From Isoetes taiwanensis (Eukaryota > Streptophyta > Lycopodiopsida > Isoetales > Isoetaceae): a stretch of DNA of 64,000 bases. The translations under genes were made by a program, and so were the position numbers. Where the stretch lies: NCBI GenBank assembly GCA_021234155.1, contig JAJEKV010000005.1, positions 24,999,584 through 25,063,583 on the forward strand, read 5' to 3'. Of the stretch, positions 33,936 to 43,894 are shown piece after piece. Every line of letters begins with the position of its first letter. The stretch's first letter is position 1. A model generated the notes under the pieces. It had not been told where the DNA came from. It searched no databases and saw only the letters and a list, made by a program, of their open reading frames with translations.

Positions 33936-35235
33936 CTATTGGAGAAGATCTTACTCAAGAGGAAGAATCTGCAATGAACATTTTTTAAGGGGAATACAAG
34001 GCTACTATAGATCATCCTCTAAGATCAAGCATGGATGGACAAATAGAAATCATGACAAAGAGAGTGATAGATGCTTGAGCAGCTCCGAGTTTGAGACTTT
34101 GTGAAACATTTTTGGATGATGATAAACTATTATTATGTGAGCTAGAGGTGGAAAGCATTGATATTTTAGCATTTGACCACTCCGAGGATATGTTACATGC
34201 TCTTGAATTTGATGACAGCCATGTCAACAATCCTCTTTATGAGACTTTCATATTTGAGACATGTATACTAGCCGAACAAGACTTTTACATGCCTCAGATG
34301 GGAAAATTTGCTTACTTTGATCATTTAGCACTAAACCATGAGCTAGACTTGCTAATTTTTGATGATTTGATGACTGAAGTGTGCATAGAATAGTTCAGAC
34401 CTATGTTTCAGCTCCATAGCAGTCCAAAGAAGTCTAAAACTCAAGGGAAACTAATTCTTTTCATGTTTGAGCATGGAAATGTGGACGAACTGAGTAAATT
34501 TGAGCATGATTATATGATAAAGGATGGGAAATTGGACATGAGCAGCAGTTTATCTCAGTATGCAGCAGCCAAGGATGCTCATAAAGATTTGGCACATTGG
34601 TATGCTAATGCAGTAATATTTGAGCAGGTTGTTGGACTATGGCTTGTTCGTTGGCCACACTTTTTGTTGTTATTACATGTTTCCAGCATTCTCCTATTTG
34701 GAAGATGCTTATTTGATAAGGTTGGAGTTGGTTGATGACGAAGGGGAAGTGTTGCCTAATCCCAGAAACGGAAAGGACCTCAAGCTTTATTTTGAAAGAG
34801 AAGTGTTATTTTAAGGAATTAAGCTAAGGCAAAGCTCCAATTAAAGGGAATTAGTGGAGCAAATTTTGGGTTTATAGCAGATCATTTTAATAATACTTTT
34901 TCTATAAAAACAAAGGGTGACAGTCAAATAATACAGTATCTATCCTATATCAATGGATGTATTTCAACAATACGAATCCAACGAGCCATGGTGCAGGTCA
35001 AACAGAGCTATGGAAATCAAGACATCAGCTTTCAAAGTTTGCCACAGTTACAGAGGCTATGTTTCGTCACAGTTAGACCAGTTTGCTTTGTACCAGTTAT
35101 TTGGGATTTTTTTTAGGAGATTATATTTTTTTTTCTAAACATACATGTAAGTGTATCATTTGGGAACATGTCCCAAGGACTATACTAGTATATTTTATTG
35201 TGGGTTCTCCGCCATAGAGTGGCACATTTTCCCAC
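33936..35235 (+). other. Non-coding 3' part of the gag-only element
   Basis: Two short frames (34091-34393 acidic; 34403-34735) follow the gag relic but match nothing I recognise. The last 400 bp before the 3' LTR are non-coding. Confidence 0.4.
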
Positions 35236-35521
35236 TGTTGGGATGGTATAGGAGACCATACATACTGTTGGCAAGAATATACACATGTATGTACACACAT
35301 GCACGCGTGGAGGAGATATGCATGTATACATTGTGATATGGGAGATTGATTATGATCACTGTGTTATCTGAGCAGAGAGAGAAAACAGAGAGACGGTGTA
35401 TTGGGAGAGATTATTTTTGCTTGATCTAGCTATGGAGATTATGAATCTTTATATTGTGCATTGCATAGATCTGGTAGATTGAAGCTTGGATTATTGGGTT
35501 TTCATCCTTCTTGCAAGGTTG
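35236..35521 (+). repeat. 3' LTR of the gag-only element
   Basis: Full-length match to 31375-31660 with scattered substitutions. The PPR frame resumes immediately after it. Confidence 0.75.
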
Positions 35522-35524
35522 GGA

Positions 35525-36190
35525 CATGATATTTTGGAGTGCAATAGTCTCACCGGCATAATTATGGCATAGAGTCACTTCATCTGCTTGATCAGGTATA
35601 TAATAAAAGTATAAACCCAAGTGGATTCGCCTATAACACTGTACTCAATGCATGTGACAATTGGGAGCCTTTGAAAAGTGCAAAAAAATTCATGCTTCTA
35701 CTTTGATAGTTTGTTGTGCATCAAATTAGTTTGTGTCAAATATGTTGATCAATATATATGCCAATCATGGAAATATGGAAGCTTCAAAAGCAATGTTTAA
35801 TAGTATATCTACACGTGATGACATTTCTTAAAACAGTCTGATTTTGGGATATGGATTGTCTCAGATCACAACACAAAGGCATTTGAACTATTCTTTGAAA
35901 TGCAAATGCTTGGGTTGAACCGTGATGTAGCTACCTTCATTGCCATTCTTAATGCATGCACATGCACCTTGGCTAGAGAATGTGATAAATGGATGCATGC
36001 TCACATAATAAGATCTACTTGGTACGCTTCATTTGTAGTGGCTAGTACACTTGTAGATATGTAAAAAGTGGTAAAGATGTGATGGAGGCTAAACATGTAT
36101 TTAATATGATGTCTTGTCGGAATGCCATGTGATGGAATACAATGTTTGGAGGATACACACATTATGCCGGAGGTGAAGAGATGCTGACAT
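35525..36190 (+). pseudogene. PPR pseudogene, piece 4
   Basis: Three frames together read PPR-like segments: NPSGFAYNTVLNACDN, then NMLINIYANHGNMEASKAMFNSI, then AFELFFEMQMLGLNRDVATF, MHAHIIRSTWYASFVVASTLVDM and AKHVFNMMSCRNAM. Several stop codons and frame changes show it is dead. No C-terminal E or DYW domain is recognised downstream. Confidence 0.75.
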
Positions 36191-37008
36191 GCTTTTATTA
36201 ATAGGTCACATTTTGAAATGAATGAACATGTCCCAGCATAGCCTCTAATCCCAGAATCATGCAAGTGTTTGACAGTGGAAGATCCAAGACTACTATGAAC
36301 ATAAACAAGTAAGTCCTTGCAGAATCTGATTATCTACAAAATCCTTACCTTATCCTTTCATTCCTTCTTCTGTGTAAGTAGCAAATACACCAAAGCAGAT
36401 TGATCATATGCAAGCTTCCATTCTATTATCTATTATAGATTTTAAACCCCACAGTAAGGTCCTTTTGAGATAGTTTGAGAAATGTTCAGTTAAATTCCAA
36501 AAGTGGATAGTAAAACAAACCCACGATGATAATGTCTTGCTTAGATTTATCAGGAAAAGAAGTCCCAAACCCAGAATTCGAGAAGTAAAAACCAGAGACC
36601 AAAGAATTTTGACCCATTCCAAGCTAACAGGAAAGAAGCAAAAATAAAAGACTACCCAATATGAGAAAAGAAATAGCTTGAAATAAGAGGATCAACTTGG
36701 AACTTGTTTAGCTTAGCTGCTTCAAGTATATTTTAATTTGATCAAGACTTGTATTTGACTTGTGCAATAAATTTGGGATTTAAACAAGCCTAATACCTTA
36801 GTATACTGAAATTTTAGGAAAAAGAAAGGGGGTATTCAACTTGTGGAATAGCCAAAGGGGATCTTCGAGTTGCCACAATACACGGAGTTAGTTTAAATGC
36901 CTCTAATACCCCCTTGAATATTCGAATGCAGCCTGAGTTTAAATGAGTTTAATACCTCCGATTTATTTGGGGTAGCAATTCCGACGAAGGAATTTTTTTT
37001 TTGTCTTG
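36191..37008. other. Unassigned stretch after the PPR pseudogene
   Basis: AT-rich non-coding sequence. The last part (36840-37000) already contains motifs of the tandem repeat that follows (TTCGACTTGTGGAAT-like). Confidence 0.35.
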
Positions 37009-38062
37009 GAGGTGGGGTTCCATGGGGATTTGATATGGATGCATAAATCACTATCCCCGAGACTATAGATCATACCCCTAAAACAATTGAATAGGTTATT
37101 ATTAAAAAAAATTCAATAAAAAAAATACATTAGTTGCTGGTTGCATTAGTTAAAGCATTTTTATTAAGATATTGAATTATTTTGGTAAAAGTTCGAGTCT
37201 CCATATCTCAAAAGCTAAAACCTTAGGCGAACCCCTATATTTCATATTCCAAAACCTTAAACAAACCTGTATTCCATATTTCAAAATCATAGGCGCCCCT
37301 AGTCATAAATGGCCATAATCGAAACAAGAAGCACCTAGAAGCCCCAATATACGATCTAGGCTATATGATGGACAGATCCGACGACTGAGGTAGTCCAGGT
37401 GCACCTCGTTTAGAAATATGCATGACAATAACAGGGGTTCCATGGGATTTGATATGGATGCATAAATCACTATGATTGAGACAATGGATCATACTCCTAA
37501 AACAATTGAATAGGTTATTCTTTAAAAAAAATATATAAATTCAATAGAAGAAAAAAAACACATTAGTTTGCTGGTTGCAGTGGTTAAAATATTCTTGTTA
37601 GGATATTTAATTATTTTGGTAGAAGTTCGAGTCTCCATATCTCAAAAGCTAAAACCTTAGGTGAACTCGTATACAGATGAGTCCTGGTATTTCATATTCC
37701 AAAACCTTAGGCGAACTTGTATTTCATATTTCAACATTATAGGCGCCCCCAGGCATAAATGACCATAACCGAAACAAGGAGCACCCAGAGGCCCCAACAT
37801 ACGATCTGGGTCGTAGGATGGACAGATCCGACGACTGAGGCAGTCCAGGTATTCGACTTGTGGAATAATCTAGAAATGTGAAACCACGAGTCCATATTTC
37901 AAAATCATAGGCGCCCCAGTCATAAATGACCATAATCGACCCAGAGACCCCAACATACGATCTAGACCGCAAGATAGACAGATCCGATGACTGCAGTAGT
38001 CCAGGGTATTCGACTTGTGGAATAATCTAGAAATGTGAAAGCACAAATCTAATACCCCTATT
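37009..38062 (+). repeat. Tandem repeat of about 0.4 kb, two full units and a partial third
   Basis: Units at about 37009-37430 and 37431-37860 share GGTTCCATGGGGATTTGA, AATTGAATAGGTTATT, CTCCATATCTCAAAAGCT, AGGCGCCCC and GACAGATCCGACGACTG in order. A third partial copy at about 37885-38060 has the latter half. Each full unit contains a tRNA-like stretch (GGTTGCA...TGGTTAAA and, about 40 bp later, GTTCGAGTCTCC) resembling pol III A and B boxes, as in a tRNA-derived SINE. Confidence 0.65.
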
Positions 38063-38152
38063 CCATGAGTCTAATACCCCCTCTAGAATTTAAGCCCAAA
38101 TTGAGAGACAATAAATGCACCGAAAATATATCATTATATATACAAGAAATTT

Positions 38153-38178
38153 ATCGCGGCGGCCAAGGCCGCCGCGAA
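38153..38178. repeat. GC-rich perfect palindrome
   Basis: TCGCGGCGGCC-AA-GGCCGCCGCGA in otherwise AT-rich DNA. The next bases hold a short direct repeat ATTTCTCTTTCCCAATTCT twice. Confidence 0.7.
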
Positions 38179-38742
38179 CATTTCTCTTTCCCAATTCTAT
38201 TTCTCTTTCCCAATTCTATGAGAAATTAGTGAATACAGTCTTTGTTAATAGGTGCATTGTCTTCAATATCACTATTATCCCGACTTTAATACTGGTTTAC
38301 TATATGTTGCATAAGAACACTTTGTCAAGAATGCATATGAATGTACTTTGTAAGTTTTCATTTTATATTTGTGGATGATATTTTGCCAATTACATTTGAA
38401 CTCTAAATTGTATGTGCTTTCTTCTTTTTAGGTATATTGCCTTACATTTCTTGCATTTCTTAAATTTACCTACATTGCTTTTGATTGCATCTGACTTACA
38501 GTTGTTTTACATCTATTTACAGTTAATGCCATGATTATGTATGTTTTTACATTTGGAATAGGATTGATTCTTATATGTTTGAACTCAAAAGTAGCTTATA
38601 ATTGCAATGACCCTTGTACTTCTGTACTTTCTTTGTTCAAAGTTATTGTGGCTTCCAATATCAACATAACCGTTATTATTATTAACATAATTTGATCATA
38701 TACAACTCATAATTGCAATCTCATCTATTTAGGAAGAAGTAA

Positions 38743-38850
38743 TCTTCTCCGGCAAAAGATTTCAGGGCGTAGGCTCTCACGAGCGACGCTAGTCGCGAGT
38801 GATGGCGTGCGCCCTGAAATCTTCTGCCAGAGAAGTTTCTTTGACGAAAA
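38743..38850. repeat. Fold-back element, about 105 bp
   Basis: The left arm (containing AGATTTCAGGGCG) and right arm (CGCCCTGAAATCT) extend about 30 bp each with few mismatches. The centre is GC-rich and partly self-complementary. No coding. Confidence 0.65.
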
Positions 38851-39208
38851 AACGAGCATCAAATTTTTGCCTGCCTTTCAGTGTATCCGGTGATAAAAGA
38901 TAATAAACAGAATCAAAAGTTCGACAAACAGAATCAGAAATTCGACAGCCATTCAACAGGAAATTTCTCTTTGTAAAAACACCCTGAAAAGGGCTGAAAT
39001 TTGATGGTCCCCTTTTTTCGGCATCTTAAGTTCTCAAACGAACATGCTTAATTATAAACGTTTTTTCCTAGATTGATATTAGGAATATTGCAAGCCCTTC
39101 CATCCCATCTTACGCATGTCGCCTGTATTAGGAATATGTTATAGCAAGAAATCAGGAAATAAGTCTTCCAAACTAAAAACTAAAATGAGGAAGTCATCTG
39201 CTTATGAT

Positions 39209-40229
39209 CTATAGCTCCCCAGCAGCGTCTTTTTCGGTAGAAATAATTTGGAGAATCTGGAGAAGTAATTTGTGAAGGTGCAAAGAAGCTGAGAAAAATG
39301 GGCTGTGATCAGACTGTATACTCAGCACAAGCTGTGGCTTCAACCGACTTATAAAATAAGTCTGCAACGCATCACCTAAAGCATTATCATCAAGGGTTCT
39401 AATGTAAAATCCGGGAATGCTTCCAAAGCGGTTTGTTGTAATGTTAAATTGAGCATTGGCCATTGCTTCGTAGGGAAATGCTTTCACAAGTGAAGCAGCC
39501 AATACGATATCCTGCAAATCACATTTTTTTGTTTATAATCTTATCTTAAAAAGTGCAGAAAAAAAGGGGAAATATTTTTCACCTCAGGTGGACTGGTATT
39601 GTAGAGAAATTGGCTTATATTGTTGAATTCAGCGCTCGTTGGTCGGTCTGATGTTCGATTTGCGTAAATTGGGGTAAATAAATTTGTGGCTATTCCATTC
39701 ATCAGCTAAAATGCACAGAAAATCAGAATTAAATATTGGTAAGGAGAGCTTAATCAATTAATTACGACGCACCACTGTAAGATCTTGTGGAGGAAGTCCG
39801 TTTGGAGTGCCCAATGCAGCAACGTATACACATGCCAGGATTTTAGTTGGAAATAGCTCTACCATATATGCCAAACTTAGTCCTCCCAAACTGTGACCCA
39901 CAAGCACTACCTGTATCAAATTCACATATCCATTCTGGTTTAGCACTAGATTAGAAAAAATTAGCATAAAAGTATCCGCCGTGCCTTTTCGGAGTCTGGA
40001 ATGCTTTCCATAAAATCCACAAGAGGCTGTGTGTATTCCACAAATGATTTGATGAGATTGGGATCATAGCCATTGATTCCAGCTGATTTTAAATCCAAGC
40101 TGCTCACTCTCTGCCCACTATTTATTAACAGAGTTTGCGTTTTATACCAGCTCCATGCTCCATGACTAGCTCCATGAATCAATATCACAGTTGGGTCGCT
40201 GCTATTTCCGGTGGTGCATTCTCAGGCAT
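39209..40229 (-). CDS. Methylesterase/hydroxynitrile-lyase-like alpha/beta hydrolase, four exons, 5' end damaged
   Basis: Exons on the minus strand: about 40229-39985, 39910-39773, 39705-39583 and 39511-39209. Exon 1 codes VILIHGASHGAWSWYKTQ (oxyanion region). Exon 2 codes VVLVGHSLGG with the nucleophile Ser. Exon 3 ends FLYNTSPPE. Exon 4 carries the acid (RTLDDNALGD) and the catalytic His (SDHSPF), so the triad is kept. The fold, exon positions and motifs match plant MES/HNL enzymes, which hydrolyse small methyl esters such as methyl salicylate or methyl jasmonate; the substrate here is unknown. Intron 1 has a GC donor (AAG|GCACGG). An upstream ATG at 40229-40227 is out of frame with exon 1 by one base, and the frame in use has a TGA shortly upstream. 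The gene may therefore be a recent pseudogene or have an unrecognised 5' exon. Confidence 0.7.
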
Positions 40230-40354
40230 CCACGTCGCCCCTGCCGATTTCAAGGAATCCTATTTCCATTCTTCATGCTTCAGCACCGGCTGCACAGGTA
40301 AGAAATCGTAGCAAATTTTGATCATACTAACCGGATCTTGCGCTCCCCAACTGT

Positions 40355-40467
40355 GATATTGTAAGGGTAGCACAATTGGTCCTGGATTCCCGGTTTGCAG
40401 CTCCCGGCTACGCCGGTCGCTGCCAAACCGGGAATCCAGTCCCAATTGTGCTACCCTTATACAATAC
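40355..40467. repeat. Long near-perfect palindrome (fold-back element), about 110 bp
   Basis: Arms at about 40357-40401 and 40419-40467 pair almost fully: GGGTAGCACAATTGG with CCAATTGTGCTACCC, and CTGGATTCCCGGTTTG with CAAACCGGGAATCCAG. The centre, CCGGC-TAC-GCCGG, also folds. The flanks TATTGTA/TACAATA extend the symmetry. It lies just upstream of the methylesterase-like gene and looks like a small fold-back MITE. Confidence 0.8.
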
Positions 40468-40499
40468 CAAGTGGTGTCCCCTGATTATAATACATAATG

Positions 40500-42189
40500 A
40501 AGCGTTAGGCTAGTTTAGATTTGCATTGAAAATATTATCAGCGTGACAGAGTTTTACGCTGAATCGGCTCCAATTGGAAGCAGGCTTTTGTAAGCAAGAA
40601 GAAGACAGAGGAGAATATATGCGGAGCGTTCTCCCATCTTAGAAATGGATGTGAAAAACTATAGGCCCAACTTAGCTGTTTTAGTACTTCACTTGAATTG
40701 TGAAGTCCAACTTGCATTTTTATTGTTGCTTCTGAAGAAATTGCGGAAACGTGATGTTCTTGATCATTCTGTTCAAAAGCCAGGCAGGAAAATGATCTTA
40801 CGACACATGTTAAATGCCTGATTTCCGGAAACTCCTTGAGAAGGAATCCCACTAATTAAGAATTACGAAACAAACCACTAGTCTGGAGTAGGATATTTCT
40901 GTGACAACTTCTTGGATATGGCGGAAGCACTTACCGCATGAATTGTCACCACACAAAACCAGCAGCTCAAGCTCCCCCACACAAAACCACCTTGGGCCAG
41001 ATTCGACTTTTGAAGATAGACGAGTGGCATTTAAGCCTCAACCAATTTTGTAGTGACACGGCTTGCCCTCTAATTCCATTGCAGCAGTTACCATTGACAA
41101 GGTTCGAAAAAGTGGGGGTTTGAATCTCTTAAAGTCCAGTTGGGGTTTAGGGCTACTGCGGGCAGTTCCAACAGAAATTTCAGACATAGACTAATTTCAT
41201 GTAAAGATTTGTGCTAGCATGCAAATTTCTAGTTCAAAGGTTGAGAGGGCGGGGATTTTTTGAAAAGGATAGAGGGCCATACCGGGCATGCCCTGGCCTG
41301 GCTGGGCAGCAAAGTAGATATGCAATTGCATATCTTAGATTCATAGCCTAGGTCGCATAGTTGCAGTGCATTAAAGAGTCATGGTTGCCTTGGTGGCCCT
41401 GGGCTTCATAGATCTTTCACTAACACTGCTACATAATTTTAGGGGATTAATGCTCTTACTTAGGCCAAATGAAATTTTGCGGGGGGACTTGCAGTTTACC
41501 TGGGGACAACAACAGTGAATGTGAGGCCACTGCTATGCTCTTTCAAACCTATCAGGCATTCTTTGTATGCATGTTCCAAATTAGTGCTCTACTTCCAATC
41601 GAAGAGATCCTTTCTATATATTCTTCAGTTACTTTGATCTTATTTTTCAGTTAACATATGTATTTTTGTTTCAGCCTTTAAAGGGTGATAAATTTAGGCA
41701 AATTTTCCAGCAACTTTGTTTTGGAACTGCGGTTTCCAGTCCAATTTTATAAAATCCGATAAATATGAATAGAAGACGACAAATTTTCTGGTTACATCTA
41801 AAAAAAATTTTGAACCCTGGTTACCAATTATCAAAACACTCTTATGCTAGGGCCACATGACACATTTTTTTTATCGATTATTTCAGCTGGCTGGGTCAGC
41901 GTTGACCCAACACATCAGTCACGCATAACGCATTTATATGGCATGCTCCATTTCGAGGTGCCCTCTTGCTGAAAAATGATCAGCCGTAAATGATGTCTTT
42001 TTCTTTATCACTGCCATAGTCGTTGCAGAAGGGTAAGCACACCAATCCCAAAACTACATGAGATAAAAAAGTAGTCAGTTAGGTTTGATGCTTATGTTTT
42101 TCACAAGTTATAATAACCAAGTACAATAAGAGAATCTAAAATATGTGTCACTAAGAGCACTGCTCACAAAGAGCACTGCAGATTTTGGG
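40500..42189. other. Unassigned stretch
   Basis: No recognisable coding or terminal repeats. A 104-codon minus-strand frame (40852-40538) lies upstream of the methylesterase-like gene but has no domain I recognise. Confidence 0.35.
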
Positions 42190-42688
42190 AGAGTTGCAAG
42201 GATCTGAGACTAATTGGTTTGTGTGTTTCCATGACAGATGCACTCTTCATCCATTCTTTTTCATCTGTCACAAGTAGCCCTACCTTCCATGTAGACTTTT
42301 TATTCTTGCTTTCATTCCCAAGAGAAGAAAAGCACTCTGCCATTCATCTCTACCACCATAGCAGAGTTGCAACTTTTTGAAGATCAAGTAGAAGACATGC
42401 ATTTTCTTGTTTTGGCGAGATCTCAAACATTTGCACTATCACTTCATCTCCATTGCACCATCATCCTATCATATTCACACTCACTTCTGCTTTTTCTCAC
42501 TCATTATATTCCATTCACATCATTTCATCACCACATTCACACTCATTTCATCGACATTTGCACTTCACACTCTTATTTTATCATGATTCCCACTTAGACA
42601 TCTTGGTACAAAGTTAAAGACCCCTCTAGTTATTTATTTTTGACATCATATGGCTGAGGGGACCAGCCTTTTTCTTGTTTTGGCGAGA
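42190..42688 (+). repeat. 3' internal untranslated fragment of a Tat-like element
   Basis: Its first 105 bp or so are nearly identical to the last bases of the window (63895-64000), and it also matches 51640-52167 in E3, where this sequence lies between integrase and the 3' LTR. It ends GGCGAGA immediately before LTR TGTTG, as in E3. The element it came from is otherwise gone. Confidence 0.75.
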
Positions 42689-43279
42689 TGTTGCCCCCAA
42701 AGGGCAACATGCTAATTGTGATCTATGCATTCAAACTAGGTCAACTTATCTTGGAATACTAGGTCAAAGTTTGGAAGATTCTTGGCACCCAACATTGATA
42801 TGAAGGTCAAAGGATGTTCATTCTTCAAGTCAACAAGAGCTCAAGGTTAAAGTTCATAAGAGGTATTTTTGGCTTAGTTAAAAGGTATGCTCTAGAAGAA
42901 TCTGGGTTATGAAGTCTGGAAGACATATTTTGAAGATTGGAAGTTTAGAGTTTGGAAGACCCCATGACCCCACTACTCCCATTTTAGTCCTTTTTGGCTC
43001 AACATTGTTTTCATATCCATTGTTCATTCCCTTGCCATTATTGCTTTGCCATAATTGCCATCTTCCTCAAATTCCCTATTGATTTCTTCAATGTGCCATC
43101 ACCTTGACTATTCCAAAACCAACTTAAGCCTTTGTCTCAAAAAATATCATTTCTTTTTCCTTATTTTTCCTTGCCCCCCCAATGGTCCCTCATAATTTCT
43201 TTTACCTTCATTCTTATTCCATCATATCTTCAATGGTATATTCTCAACCTTGTCAAAAAATGCTTCAAAGATTCCCTAT
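42689..43279 (+). repeat. Tat-like LTR, 5' part (continues at 56164)
   Basis: It starts TGTTGCCCCCAAAGGGCAAC and follows the LTR at 25251 to the point matching about 25895. It is cut by element X, whose target duplication CCTAT (43275-43279, repeated 56164-56168) marks the exact break. Confidence 0.85.
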
Positions 43280-43894
43280 TGTAACGGACCTGGCCACTTG
43301 ATGGGGCAGCATGCGTATTTAAATACGCATGTATACATGCATGGCATGCATGCATGCGTGCATGCATGTGTAGAGAGCTTAAAAGCAAGGGTTTTCTTGT
43401 GTTTTTGGGAAGGAGCCTTGCAAAGCTTTTGTAGGAGGCCAGAGACAAATTGCAGAGCATAGAAGGATTCTGTTGGAGACACCAAAGAGGCAAGAGCTTG
43501 GAGATCACATCAAGAACGGCATCAAACATCTTCTTACAGGTGGGGTTTTGTTGAGTTAATCTGAGGTACATGGGCTGATATCATTGAATTTATGCATGAA
43601 TTGATAAGAAGGTTTGGCTATGTATGTTCGAGAAAGTATGGCATGCAGAAACACCCAGAGGAACGAAAGATGGAATAGAAGCTAATCTAGATGCATGGTA
43701 ATTATCCTAAAAGAGCCTGGAGTAGGCCGAAATTGATGCAGGAGGAATCTAGTTGAGAAGTTATGGGCTGCAACAACGGTTTTTTCATGCAACAGACGGA
43801 ATCATCGCCGACGGAGCCAGAAGATCTGGAAACATCCCGATATGACATGGAACAGGCCGATTTGGGCATTAGAACCCCGATGCATTGTGGGCAG

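Larger units (their letters stand above)
31375..35521 (+). mobile_element. Gag-only LTR retrotransposon (TR-GAG-like), about 4.1 kb
   Basis: Two similar LTRs (31375-31660 and 35236-35521, about 286 bp, starting TGTTGGG) flank about 3.6 kb. The only coding relic is a gag-type protein; no protease, RT, RNase H or integrase motif is seen. Flanks give GGAC at 31371-31374 and 35522-35525 as a 4-bp match (fifth base differs). It interrupts the PPR pseudogene. It must have moved using enzymes of another element. Confidence 0.7.

Noticed and set aside
36404-36622. 72-codon minus-strand frame after the PPR pseudogene
   Set aside because: Hydrophobic but unsupported; antisense to the direction of the pseudogene and without similarity I recognise.
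37127-37205. Functional tRNA gene
   Set aside because: Only box-like motifs remain; acceptor and anticodon stems do not fold convincingly.
40538-40852. 104-codon minus-strand frame as a host gene
   Set aside because: No recognisable domain, splice context or codon signal; left unassigned.
43320-43375. ATGC-rich runs as a CRISPR-like or microsatellite array
   Set aside because: Only a degenerate short palindromic run; no spacers or regular repeat unit. Eukaryotic context.
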